Shown here: positions 1 through 7,699 of the stretch, one piece after another
Layout: each line of letters begins with the position of its first letter
Numbering within the stretch: position 1 is the first letter of the stretch
DNA from: QAMX01 sp964515055
GTDB lineage: Bacteria; Bacillota; Clostridia; Oscillospirales; QAMX01
Reading direction: 5' to 3'
Assembly (NCBI GenBank): GCA_964515055.1
Contig: CAZEUG010000020.1
Span: 1 to 34,259 of the forward strand
DNA length: 34,259 nt
Translations under genes and position numbers: made by a program
Notes under the pieces: model-generated
Told to the model about the DNA's origin: nothing
The model's database searches: none
Seen by the model: only the letters and a program-made list of their open reading frames with translations

Positions 1-43
1 CTCCGCTTTATTCTCCTTTCTCTTCTTCCTCTTATTCAGTTCT

Positions 44-59
44 CAGGGTATATACCCTG
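44..59. repeat. Perfect 16-nt palindrome in the 23S-5S spacer
   Basis: The stretch just before 5S rRNA reads cagggtatataccctg, a perfect palindrome, and follows a pyrimidine-rich run (1-40). A stem at this place is typical of rRNA operon spacers, where it can help processing of the pre-rRNA. The window therefore probably begins between 23S and 5S rRNA. The processing role is inferred. Confidence 0.55.
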
Positions 60-63
60 CACA

Positions 64-179
<116 letters not shown>

Positions 180-181
180 AC

Positions 182-211
182 AAAAAGACCAGACATTTGT
201 CTGGTCTTTTT
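182..211 (+). terminator. Intrinsic terminator of the rRNA operon
   Basis: The arms aaaaagaccagaca (182-195) and tgtctggtcttttt (198-211) are perfect complements, and the T-rich stretch continues to about 220. This is a Rho-independent terminator directly behind 5S rRNA. Confidence 0.93.
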
Positions 212-214
212 GTT

Positions 215-885
215 ATTTTTCCATTTTTTCTGTCGAACTGCGAAACGCGGGCTGCAATATGCGGGCACAAAGGCGCTACTGCAAGGCCAGTGGATGCGCA
301 CTAAATTCGAAAAAAAGCCAGTGCCGAAGCGAAACGTGCCACGAAGCCGGTGAGCGTGCTGAAAAGCTGGCAAAGGTGTATCGCGAAGCGGCTGTGGTCG
401 GTAAATCGCTGCGTCCATTTTGCTTTCCACCGCTGAGGGGATGGCGTCCAATGCGGCAGATGGCAGCATAAGTGCTGCGAATCCGGTTACGAAATTCGCA
501 GTAGCTATGGGCAACGGTTCCGCGAATGCGGTGCGCTCTGTACACGGTAGATGAAACGCACGAACATACCAGGAATGTCAATGCGTATGATCTCGCAGAG
601 ATCCACGTGGAAGCAACATCTGCGAATGTCGCAAGCGGGATTGGAACATTTGCAGGAAAAACCGATTTCCTGCAAAATACAGCCATTGAGGGTAGGTTCG
701 TTGAAGATTGGTCACTCCGGAAAGTCCTGCACCACTTCACCTGGCACGACCGCATTCACGCCAAAGCCGTGCGACGAATGGCGGTCAAAATTTTGGGACG
801 GAGCCTGCAGCCCATCCGTTCTGTCTGTGATTGGGAGCAAAAGTCAATCTCAGAATCCTGTCACAGGCCTTGCAGAGAGCTGAAC
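215..885. other. Stretch without a recognisable gene
   Basis: Open frames run on both strands here (for example plus 526 onward and minus up to 755), but none has a convincing ribosome binding site, and I recognise no domain. Short helical-looking pieces change frame repeatedly, as in decayed coding DNA. The stretch leads directly into the Sel1-repeat pseudogene and may be its ruined 5' part. Confidence 0.5.
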
Positions 886-1372
886 ATCTGCAACGAGCTG
901 ATGGAGATATCTTTTCACACGCAGCAATATGCAAAGTTCCATGCCGTGCATATGGAACTGGCCCGGCAGGTCGATCCTCTGGCTGAATGTCAGATCGGAT
1001 ATTTCTATTATGAAGGCCTGGCTCTGGAGAAGAACATAGCAAAAGCGGTTGATTGGACATGAAGAACCGCCGATCACGGCGACCGTAACGGACAATGCAC
1101 TCTTGCATGGTTCACGAGGATGCCATTGGCGTGGAGCGCGATATGGAACGGACGATCCTTTGGTATCGAAAGACCGCCTTGCAGACTCACGACCTTGCCT
1201 TCGAAAAATGCAAAGCGCCTGGTGTCGATCTGAACGCTTCCATGATCGACTGTGAAACGATCCACAGGGAGCTGCAATGTCAAATTGATTCGCTTGGTTC
1301 TCTCAAACGATACAAATACACGGTAATCCACAAACTTTCCAGAAGCCGTATTCCAATGCGGAAAAAGTGCTG
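886..1372 (+). pseudogene. Broken Sel1-repeat protein gene (fragment)
   Basis: One frame encodes a Sel1-like repeat half, with DPLAECQIGYFYYEGLALEK followed by NIAKAVDW at about 970-1059. It then meets a TGA at 1060-1062 at the point where the repeat should go on to an aromatic residue and paired alanines. The same frame continues to about 1110 (ADHGDRNGQCTLAWF). A frameshift near 1110 then leads into a third piece, HEDAIGVERDMERTILWYRK, which is again Sel1-like. At least one nonsense codon and one frameshift are therefore needed to restore the protein. Sel1 repeats are helical-pair scaffolds for protein-protein contacts. No intact start is visible, so this is best read as a decayed fragment. 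The repeat assignment is by eye from the G-x-Y-Y-x-G and K-A-x-x-W pattern. Confidence 0.6.
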
Positions 1373-1384
1373 AAATGAACGAGA

Positions 1385-1426
1385 AAAAGACCTGCGGGCA
1401 GAGGCGATCTGCTCCGCAGGTCTTTT
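1385..1426. terminator. Bidirectional intrinsic terminator
   Basis: The arms aaaagacctgcgg (1385-1397) and ccgcaggtctttt (1414-1426) pair perfectly, and inner arms gcaga/tctgc extend the stem apart from one bulged T. It has A-runs on one side and T-runs on the other, so it can stop the plus-strand pseudogene transcript and the minus-strand phosphatase transcript. Confidence 0.85.
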
Positions 1427-1448
1427 CCCTGCTGATTGCAGGGCAATT

Positions 1449-1931
1449 TTATCCTATATCGCCGCCATTTTTGAATGGAGCACCATTTCGAATCAGTGCC
1501 TCCAACAACTTGTTAAAGATCAGCTGATTGGGATAATATTTGTAATTCGCAAAAATCTGAATCCCTGACTTTTCGTAAAACTCCTTGATGGCCGCAGCAC
1601 AGGCGGCACTTCGGCTTTGCCCATATTCACATTGACAGAGAATCGTGTCATGATTCGCAACGGCATGGGCAATGAATCTGGCGAGCTCTGCGGCTTCCGG
1701 GAAATAGGTATCATACGTCAACCCGTACTTTCCCAGAATTTCAATATCAATATCGCGTATTTCGACATAAAAAACGTTATCGCACAAGCCTGAGTAGTCA
1801 ACCCTGTGATAGCCCTTTGGTGTACGAGAGTCTATGGGATCATAAAAGCTGATAATCGCCGTTTTCTGCGGCAATTCATCTGCTTTGTATGCTTCCGCTT
1901 CTTTCCTCGAAATGACTCTGACGTCAATCAA
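1449..1931 (-). CDS. Protein-tyrosine-phosphatase-like protein
   Basis: A 160-residue soluble protein with the Cys-phosphatase signature C-x5-R at residues 101-107 (CEYGQSRS), followed by an alanine-rich helix, as in the PTP/dual-specificity phosphatase fold. The cysteine would form the phospho-enzyme intermediate and the arginine would bind phosphate. The preceding strand (HDTILCQ) fits the P-loop approach. An acid for the general-acid step may be D75 or an aspartate around 59-63, but this cannot be fixed by eye. The start is TTG at 1931, because a GGAGAGGG ribosome binding site lies about 9 bases upstream and no ATG fits. It lies alone on the minus strand, 144 bases after the ADP-ribosylglycohydrolase gene, with a terminator behind it. 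The substrate is unknown. Related small proteins are annotated as predicted protein tyrosine phosphatases. Confidence 0.78.
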   Translation of the reverse strand: MIDVRVISRKEAEAYKADELPQKTAIISFYDPIDSRTPKGYHRVDYSGLCDNVFYVEIRDIDIEILGKYGLTYDTYFPEAAELARFIAHAVANHDTILCQCEYGQSRSAACAAAIKEFYEKSGIQIFANYKYYPNQLIFNKLLEALIRNGAPFKNGGDIG

Positions 1932-2075
1932 GATACCCTCTCCTTTCCTTGATATTGCTCAACTGCAGTGTGCGTTTTATTTTGTCCAATCCAACCACTT
2001 TTTTTCGGTCTCCGTTACCGGCCATCCTGTTTTCGAATCACACCATATTTCAGGCATTCAACCAGCATGATATGT

Positions 2076-3077
2076 TCACATCGTTCTGTTTTGCGTGTGA
2101 TCAACGCGGTCAATCATTGTGACGCAGCCAGATAGATCCTTGCACCACGCTTCTGCTGCTCGCTCACACATTTCCTCAATATCATCTCTGTGCTGCAATG
2201 TATCAAGCCACTCGGACGGTATGGCATCATAACCATATAATGCTCCTGCCAGGCCACCTGCAACGGCAGCTACCGTATCGGTATCATCGCCGAGGTTGAC
2301 CGCCTTGAGAACACAGTCACGGTAATTGTCGGTTGTCAGCAGGCACCAAAGAGCCGCTTCCAGAGTATCGACAACATATCCACTGCTCTTGATTTCGTCA
2401 CAGGGCAGCGTTGCGAAATCTTTCTGGAAAATTCGATCATATCGTGAAAACTCCGCACAGGTGTTTAGATTCTGTCTGGCTTTTTTGAGTCCATCCTCGA
2501 TTCTACCCCTGTCTTGATCCAATAGGTCCATCAGCACGAACGCATAAATCAGGCATCCGACCTTCGATCTGTCGTGTGCGTGAGTGAGAGCCGAAGCCTG
2601 CCCGATCACGTCCAACCATGCGTCAACGGGCATTTGTTTCGCATAAGCATACAGCACGAACGGATGGATTCGCATGATCGAGCCGTTTCCGTTGAAGCAT
2701 TCTCCCGCGAGTCCGCATTCCTCAACGGACTTATGAGATACAAAATAGCTGTCGATGGCATAGCTGCAAGTATTTCCAACGTCGAACATTTCACCTGTCG
2801 GCGTGTACCTGTCATGATAATACCACTCGCCAAACTTCACCATGATATCATCGAAATCCAACTGACCCTCAGCAAGGCTGTCGAGCGCCGCAAGCGACAT
2901 ACTCGTGTCATCCGACCAGGAACCCGCAGGATAAGGATATGTGCCATAACCCTTCATATCCGTTACCGGCTCTTCGGCAAGCTCCTCCCTCTCGCAAAAC
3001 TCCACAGGTACACCGAGTGCATCGCCGACCGCATGACCAAGCATGACGGCTGTGATTTGTTCTGTTGATAGATTCAT
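2076..3077 (-). CDS. ADP-ribosylglycohydrolase family protein
   Basis: A 333-residue protein of the DraG/ARH fold, which removes ADP-ribose from modified proteins or hydrolyses related ADP-ribosyl compounds using two metal ions. The N-terminus has the family opening GxxxGDALGVPVE (14-26). Metal ligands are visible in GSWSDDTSM (52-60) and NLGDDTDT (261-268), the two hallmark motifs, and GNGSIMR (131-136) matches the central loop. Length is normal. The ATG has a GGAAGG ribosome binding site. It lies upstream of the phosphatase-like gene on the same strand, so the two may share a transcript. No ADP-ribosyltransferase gene is present in the window, so the physiological partner is unknown. Confidence 0.93.
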   Translation of the reverse strand: MNLSTEQITAVMLGHAVGDALGVPVEFCEREELAEEPVTDMKGYGTYPYPAGSWSDDTSMSLAALDSLAEGQLDFDDIMVKFGEWYYHDRYTPTGEMFDVGNTCSYAIDSYFVSHKSVEECGLAGECFNGNGSIMRIHPFVLYAYAKQMPVDAWLDVIGQASALTHAHDRSKVGCLIYAFVLMDLLDQDRGRIEDGLKKARQNLNTCAEFSRYDRIFQKDFATLPCDEIKSSGYVVDTLEAALWCLLTTDNYRDCVLKAVNLGDDTDTVAAVAGGLAGALYGYDAIPSEWLDTLQHRDDIEEMCERAAEAWCKDLSGCVTMIDRVDHTQNRTM

Positions 3078-3322
3078 TTTATTGCCTTCCCATCAAATTC
3101 GGATTTGATATAGATATATATGATACCACAACCTTCAAGCGGATGAAAAAATCGTGTTTTGGCGCCAAGCATCCAAAATTCAATCCCCCTGAAAGGTGTG
3201 GTATCCGATCGTTTCGGGCTTTTCTGCCATCTCCTTCGAAATGCATTTCTCGATGGGAAGCAAACGAGGGCATCGCGGAGTTCATCCGCAAAACCGAACG
3301 ATACAAAAGATATTTCCCCGGT

Positions 3323-4225
3323 TTACCGAAACCGTCCCACACGGCAGACCACATCGGCAAAGTCGGTGTGCGCAACATCCAGCAGGGCATCCATTTCATC
3401 GGCGACATTTTTGTACCGACCGGGTGAGAAGTGGGTGACGATGTAATCGGCCTCCTGAATTTTCCCCGCCGCCTGACGGCAGAAGCTCCGCACTGGCGCA
3501 GCCAGGGCAAAGACCCAAATCGGAGAACAGATCGTCACGTGGTCATACTTTGTCAGATCAACGCCAATCGGCTCAATTGGCATCTCCCAGCGGTGCATTC
3601 CGAAGCGCCCGCACCACCAGAAGCCCCGTGTACCGGCAGTTCGTTCGGTGGACCTGATTTCATAAAGCTCTGCGCCCGTCCGGTTCGCCGTTTCGTAAGC
3701 GAGCTTTTTCACATAGCCCATGCGGGAAAAATAGACCACCAGCCGGTTCGGAGTCGTTCCGATGCGGGTGTAGTCGGCCTCATTCACCGTGAAGGCCTCC
3801 TGCCTCCCAAATACCCACGCCGCATAGCCTGTGACCGCCTGGCAAAGGCCGAAAAGAAAATAGGCAGTGGACAAGACATTGGCGGGGAACATATAAAACT
3901 GGATGCCAATCCACAGCATCAGCGTCACACCGAACACGCCGCCTGAAATCACGCCGAGCTTTTTCCGTTTCAAAAGCAGTACAGCCGCCGTCAGGTTGGT
4001 CAGCCCATTCACGACGAGCAGGGCGATGCCCGAAAATGTATAGTCAACGAACAGGATATCGGCAAACGGCAGCTTTTTGAAATACGGCAGCATGGCATCC
4101 ATCTGCAACAATTTTCCCGTGGGGTCGATCAGCATACACGCTGCACCCCATACCGCACCGATGCCGACAAACAGCGTCCAGAAAATCAGCCAACGGCGGG
4201 CGGCATGGAATCTTGAGCGGTTCAT
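3323..4225 (-). CDS. Membrane protein with C-terminal flavodoxin domain
   Basis: A 300-residue protein. Residues 1-140 hold about four membrane segments (roughly 12-34, 56-86, 92-112 and 117-139). Residues 160-300 form a flavodoxin-like domain: RLVVYFSRMGYVKKLAYETA is the first strand and the FMN phosphate loop, and later strands are VTICSPIWVFALAAPVRSF and ADYIVTHFSPG. The cytosolic part would bind FMN and move electrons, while the membrane part anchors it. The frame is open further upstream, but the start is placed at ATG 4225 because AGGGAG precedes it at proper spacing and a consensus promoter lies at 4275-4303. No partner oxidoreductase is adjacent. Flavodoxins fused to small membrane modules occur in Clostridia, and the exact redox role is unknown. 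Confidence 0.82.
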   Translation of the reverse strand: MNRSRFHAARRWLIFWTLFVGIGAVWGAACMLIDPTGKLLQMDAMLPYFKKLPFADILFVDYTFSGIALLVVNGLTNLTAAVLLLKRKKLGVISGGVFGVTLMLWIGIQFYMFPANVLSTAYFLFGLCQAVTGYAAWVFGRQEAFTVNEADYTRIGTTPNRLVVYFSRMGYVKKLAYETANRTGAELYEIRSTERTAGTRGFWWCGRFGMHRWEMPIEPIGVDLTKYDHVTICSPIWVFALAAPVRSFCRQAAGKIQEADYIVTHFSPGRYKNVADEMDALLDVAHTDFADVVCRVGRFR

Positions 4226-4274
4226 ACGACCACGCTCCCTTTCATATGCCGGAATGTCACCGGCGGTTTGTGTC

Positions 4275-4303
4275 ATGATACCACATGATTGAATGTTTGT
4301 CAA
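4275..4303 (-). promoter_or_regulatory. SigA-type promoter of the flavodoxin gene
   Basis: On the minus strand TTGACA (4298-4303) and TATCAT (4275-4280) are separated by exactly 17 bases, about 50 bases upstream of the ATG at 4225. Confidence 0.78.
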
Positions 4304-4459
4304 TGTTTTTTGCGTGAGTCGGGCAAAAAGTGCGGCGCATTGCCGCGAAGCATCGGAAAAACCTGCGGCGTATCCATCGACGTCGCGCAGCCTGCAAACA
4401 ACCCGCCTGCGGGTGCTCGCAGCACTCTTTGACGACAAAAGTCCATTTTGGCGCAGAAA

Positions 4460-4487
4460 TTGACGGAAAAATAGTGTATAATATAAC
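4460..4487 (+). promoter_or_regulatory. Promoter of the GrpB-pyrophosphatase gene
   Basis: TTGACG (4460-4465) and TATAAC (4482-4487) lie 16 bases apart. An overlapping TATAAT starts at 4477 but would have a spacer of only 11 bases. Either way transcription starts almost at the ribosome binding site AGGTGA (4491-4496), so the 5' UTR is very short. Confidence 0.6.
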
Positions 4488-4502
4488 ACGAGGTGAACTG
4501 CC

Positions 4503-5384
4503 ATGATGGGATTGAAACGCGGCGCGGTTTTGCTGTGCGAACACGAAACCGCATGGGCAATCGAGGCGCAGCATACAATAGAGCGCCTGAAGGCGATTGC
4601 AGGGGATGCCATCCGCGACATCCAGCACGTCGGCAGCACGGCGATTCGAAGCATCCGAGCCAAGCCGATCATCGATCTGGCCGTCGCGGTCGATGCATTC
4701 GATGCGTTTCTGGCGCATGAAACGGCGCTCCGGGCTGCGGGCTTCTATGACCGCACGAACGCCCAAGCGTCGCTTCGCAATCAGCGGCTGTTTGCCTGTG
4801 GGAGCTATTATGACGGCACGGGCGACCTGCAAACCCATTTTATCCACGTCGTTTTGACGGGCAGCCGCGAATGGCACGACTACATCTGCTTCCGCGATTA
4901 CCTGAACGCTACGCCGTCCGCGGCAAAAGCGTATGAGGCGCTGAAGCTTTCGCTGGCCGAGCGGGTACCGGCAGACGGCGGACGGGAAGCATACCTCCGC
5001 GGCAAGCACGACTGGATTCAGAACACGCTGCGAACGGCACGGGTACAAGCGTATCTTGGAAAAACCGTGACGATTTCAATCGACCGTCCCCTCGGCAGCG
5101 CGCACCCGAAGCACGCGGAACTCATCTACCCGATCAACTACGGCTTCCTCCCCGATGTGATGGGTGGGGACGGTGAGGCGCTGGATGTGTATCTGCTGGG
5201 TGTTGATGTACCAGTCATGGAATACACGGCGCAGGTTGTCGGAATCGTTCACCGGCGAAATGATGTGGAGGACAAGCTCGTCGCCGCGCCGGTGGGGATG
5301 CACGTTTCGGCGGAAGCCATCGCGGACGCCGTCCGATTTCAGGAACAGTATTTTGACAGCACCATCGAAATTTGGAAGAAATGA
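4503..5384 (+). CDS. GrpB-family (UPF0157) nucleotidyltransferase fused to a short pyrophosphatase-like domain
   Basis: A 293-residue fusion. Residues 1-180 match the GrpB/UPF0157 nucleotidyltransferase-fold family: HVGSTAIRSIRAKPIIDLAV (42-61) contains the GS motif and a metal-binding aspartate, and LQTHFIHVV with FRDYL follows. Residues 185-293 match a short family I inorganic-pyrophosphatase-like domain: DRPLGSAHPKH, YPINYGFLPD (209-218), DGEALDVYLLG (223-233) and NDVEDKLVAAP (253-263). Compared with the classic D-G-D-P-L-D site, the middle aspartate is a glutamate, and the usual N-terminal part is absent, as in the roughly 110-residue clostridial forms I recall. Joining a nucleotidyl-transfer fold to a PPi-binding fold suggests removal of the PPi product, which is inference. 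The start follows AGGTGA. ATG 4506 is an equal alternative. Confidence 0.82.
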   Translation: MMGLKRGAVLLCEHETAWAIEAQHTIERLKAIAGDAIRDIQHVGSTAIRSIRAKPIIDLAVAVDAFDAFLAHETALRAAGFYDRTNAQASLRNQRLFACGSYYDGTGDLQTHFIHVVLTGSREWHDYICFRDYLNATPSAAKAYEALKLSLAERVPADGGREAYLRGKHDWIQNTLRTARVQAYLGKTVTISIDRPLGSAHPKHAELIYPINYGFLPDVMGGDGEALDVYLLGVDVPVMEYTAQVVGIVHRRNDVEDKLVAAPVGMHVSAEAIADAVRFQEQYFDSTIEIWKK

Positions 5385-5396
5385 AGGAGAGCGACG

Positions 5397-6250
5397 ATGG
5401 ACAGACATCTGGTTGGGAAATGGTACAAGGAAGAGATGGGCGAAACCATCCATATTTTTTGATGAAACACCGCTCCGGATGAAAATGTCGCTGACCTCCT
5501 CCGGCTTCTACAACTTTGAACCGAACTGCGTGTACGAAAAGGACGGCGACCTGTGCGATGAGCTCAACGATGAAGACCACCGCATGGTGTATCATGTCCG
5601 GTATGTCGATGGCGAGCTGCTGGGTGATTCCGAGCAGTACGGCCAGTCCACGCCTGTCCGGTATGTGAAGGTCGATGATCCCCCGGAGGATTTGCCGTAC
5701 CAGTATCTTCCGACCGAAATCTACGTCCCAGACAGCGAGCAGACAAGGCTGGAGCTGCTCCGGCAATATGCATCCTACGACAGAAGCCGGACAGACGGCT
5801 ACCGCGACGAATATGTTCAGGGTGGAAAGGTGCCGGACATTCTGAAAACGTATCAATATTAACAATATATCGCGGGACTGGATGCGTCCAAGGACGAAAT
5901 CGTTTTCAAAATTCTGGATTTCGTCTGTGGCCATTTTGGCCACAACGGTTCGGGCGGATCGGGCTCCGGCCGGAAAAACACCGATTTGATTGCGTTCTGC
6001 GAAACCAACAATCAGCAAACCAACAGCCGGCTACAACGACGGCGAATTTGAGCGGGGCTATTACAGGGACTACATGACAAAAAACACGCTCCGGTTTGCC
6101 CGCTGCACGCTGCACCGGGATGGCGTGGACGGACAGCGGGAGGGCAGCCGGTACCTGACGCTGATTCCGCAGGGCTACCCGATCGAGAGCTTCCCGGCAG
6201 AGGAAGTGGCCGATTTCGTCTGCAACGACGAGGAATTCTGGACGATGTGA
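5397..6250 (+). pseudogene. Broken transglutaminase-like gene with internal deletion
   Basis: A good AGGAG site precedes ATG 5397, but after 21 codons a run of six T (5455-5460) shifts the frame into TGA. Dropping one T joins it to a long frame that runs to TAA 5860-5862. The same frame then continues past that stop (QYIAGLDASKDEIVFKILDF, then TDLIAFCETNNQQTN). The protein must next change frame near 6030, where GYNDGEFERGYYRDYMTKNT begins and runs to the TGA at 6248. My reading is that the two halves flank a transglutaminase-like domain: the piece ending NNQQTN normally leads into the catalytic Cys-Arg-Gly-Leu segment, which is missing along with the His and Asp parts. One frameshift, one nonsense codon and one deletion make it non-functional. 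The family name is inferred from remembered homologues. Confidence 0.6.
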
Positions 6251-6336
6251 AGACCGGAGAACGATCGGAATCCGGTAAAAATTGCAACCGGAAACATACA
6301 GGATGATCCTGTGAATTCATAGAACAAGAAAGGAAC

Positions 6337-6966
6337 ATGAAAATGAAAGAACAAACGACTCTGGAAATCGTGATGATTCGTCATGCGGAGACGAACTACC
6401 ATGACATCGGCGACCGCGACAACTGCGACGGGGAATTGACGCCAATCGGCGAGCTGCAGTGCATGGCTTTGGGCGAAAAGCTCCGGTTTGTCCACTTTGA
6501 CGCGTATTTTTCAAGCTCACTGCTCCGTGCATTCAAGACGGCAGCCGGTGTCTGCCGGGTGCAGGAGGATCATCCGCTGATCGAAATCTGCCCGGAGCTG
6601 ATCGAGTGCGGCTGCACGCCCGGCTACTACGGCTGCACCGCCGACTATCTGGCGCGCCACTACGACCATGTCCGGATGTGCGAACCGCTCGAAGGGACGG
6701 AAACGCATTCGTTTGCCTGCCAGACGTCCGAGGAAAACGATCTGCGCGCAAGGAACGTGGTCGATTACCTGAAACGCCGCTTCCCGGACGGTGGACGGAT
6801 TGCTGTCTTCAGTCATCACGGAATGCTGGAGCACCTGATTCCGGCGGCGCTGGGACTGTCGAAGCCGTTCAGCTTCTCGCTCCACAATATCTCCATCACC
6901 ATCGTGGACTGCCACGCGGACGGAAGCAGTACCCTCCGCTGCGCCAACCGCACGGATTGGCTCTGA
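6337..6966 (+). CDS. Histidine phosphatase superfamily (phosphoglycerate-mutase-like) protein
   Basis: A 209-residue protein with the branch-1 histidine phosphatase signature MIRHAETN (13-20), where the histidine is the phosphorylated nucleophile. It is followed by LTPIGELQCMALGEKL and FSSSLLRAFKTAA, the usual second arginine region. The second catalytic histidine is likely in VFSHHGMLEHLIP near residue 160. Length fits the family, which acts on sugar phosphates, nucleotides or phosphoproteins. Specificity cannot be read here. Two cysteine-rich stretches (ECGCTPGYYGCTAD) are unusual for the family. The start follows AGAAAGGA at good spacing. The gene stands alone behind the transglutaminase-like pseudogene. 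Confidence 0.88.
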   Translation: MKMKEQTTLEIVMIRHAETNYHDIGDRDNCDGELTPIGELQCMALGEKLRFVHFDAYFSSSLLRAFKTAAGVCRVQEDHPLIEICPELIECGCTPGYYGCTADYLARHYDHVRMCEPLEGTETHSFACQTSEENDLRARNVVDYLKRRFPDGGRIAVFSHHGMLEHLIPAALGLSKPFSFSLHNISITIVDCHADGSSTLRCANRTDWL

Positions 6967-6994
6967 TCAAACGGGCGCACACCCCCGAACCGTC

Positions 6995-7353
6995 TCAAAA
7001 ATCACTGTTGAAACCGTCATCGGAACTGTCACAACAACCGTCACTTTGATATCCGTAATGAACAAAATGGATCATTTTTTCCGGTTGATGCGGTGAAATC
7101 CGATCACAATATCCTGTTTACAGAAACAGTCATAGTCATAGCGGTTTCATCATTTGGTGACGGTATCAGGTGGTGTATAACTGTCACCGATTTCTTTCAG
7201 CAGCTCAGTTGCCGTACCTTGCCATTCCCGGCTGCTTTCCATCAATTTAATGACCTTCCGAAAAAAGGGGTCTTCGGTCAGTACCGGCGTATCCGTTTGC
7301 GGTAGATCTCTGAGCATTTCGGCGACAGGTCGTTCACCTTTGGTCATCTGCAT
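6995..7353 (-). pseudogene. Decayed mobile-element primase-like gene
   Basis: A strong AAAGGAG site precedes ATG 7353. The frame encodes 67 residues, including PFFRKVIKLMESSREWQGTA and TELLKEIGDSYTPPDTVTK, then hits TGATGA. In the same frame, sense continues (NRYDYDCFCKQDIVIGFHRI), then another TGA. A shifted frame ends in an acidic Ser/Asp tail (SDGCCDSSDDGFNSDF) at 6995. The W-x-G-x-A-x-E-L-L pattern and acidic tail resemble the C-terminal winged-helix region of primase/helicase-type proteins of conjugative elements and phages. At least three lesions make it a pseudogene. The acidic tail comes from a degenerate 12-bp repeat (about 7000-7045). Family assignment is tentative. Confidence 0.45.
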
Positions 7354-7528
7354 TGAGTCGCTCCTTTTGGTTGGTATTTTGGGTTGCCGTTCTATCCGAA
7401 TGTCGTTCCTGCCCCTGCATTTCAGCGGCGTTTTCTCGCTTTCGTCGTCGCAAACTTTGTACCGTTGCTCCTCCTCTCTCCAAATAGTCATTCGACTTTT
7501 CGGGAACCCCGACGGTCTTGGCAATCAT
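7334..7528 (-). pseudogene. Small remnant frame upstream of the primase-like remnant
   Basis: A 64-codon frame from ATG 7528 encodes a very polar, Arg/Gln/Asn-rich peptide (for example ATQNTNQKERLNADDQR) that overlaps the start of the next remnant. No clear ribosome binding site precedes it. Further upstream (about 7625-7550) another short frame reads QEIIRYAESGVAYQGRKRR before stopping. I do not recognise either. Their order and strand suggest they are remains of the same mobile element. Confidence 0.25.
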
Positions 7529-7632
7529 TTATCCCACTCGATCGTTCAGTTGTCAAGGTTCATTCGACGTTTTCTCCCCTGATAAGCAACGCCCGATTCC
7601 GCATAGCGTATGATTTCTTGATCGAACACAAC

Positions 7633-7674
7633 AAAACCTCCTGCTGCAGAACCAGTTCTGCGGCAGGAGGTTTT
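7633..7674 (-). terminator. Intrinsic terminator of the ygjV-cysE operon
   Basis: A long, nearly perfect hairpin: aaaacctcctgc (7633-7644) pairs with gcaggaggtttt (7663-7674), extended inside by gcagaac/gttctgc. On the minus strand it ends in TTTTGTTGTG, about 25 bases behind the cysE stop. Confidence 0.88.
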
Positions 7675-7699
7675 TCATCGGGAACAGTGGGGAATGGCC

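Noticed and set aside
3079..3322. A coding fragment between the ADP-ribosylglycohydrolase and flavodoxin genes
   Set aside because: Frames on both strands cross this gap, but none shows a start site or a recognisable domain. It is read as an ordinary intergenic gap.
4226..4672. N-terminal extension of the flavodoxin gene to 4672
   Set aside because: The added 149 residues have no domain, the promoter at 4275-4303 would lie inside it, and a good ribosome site serves ATG 4225.
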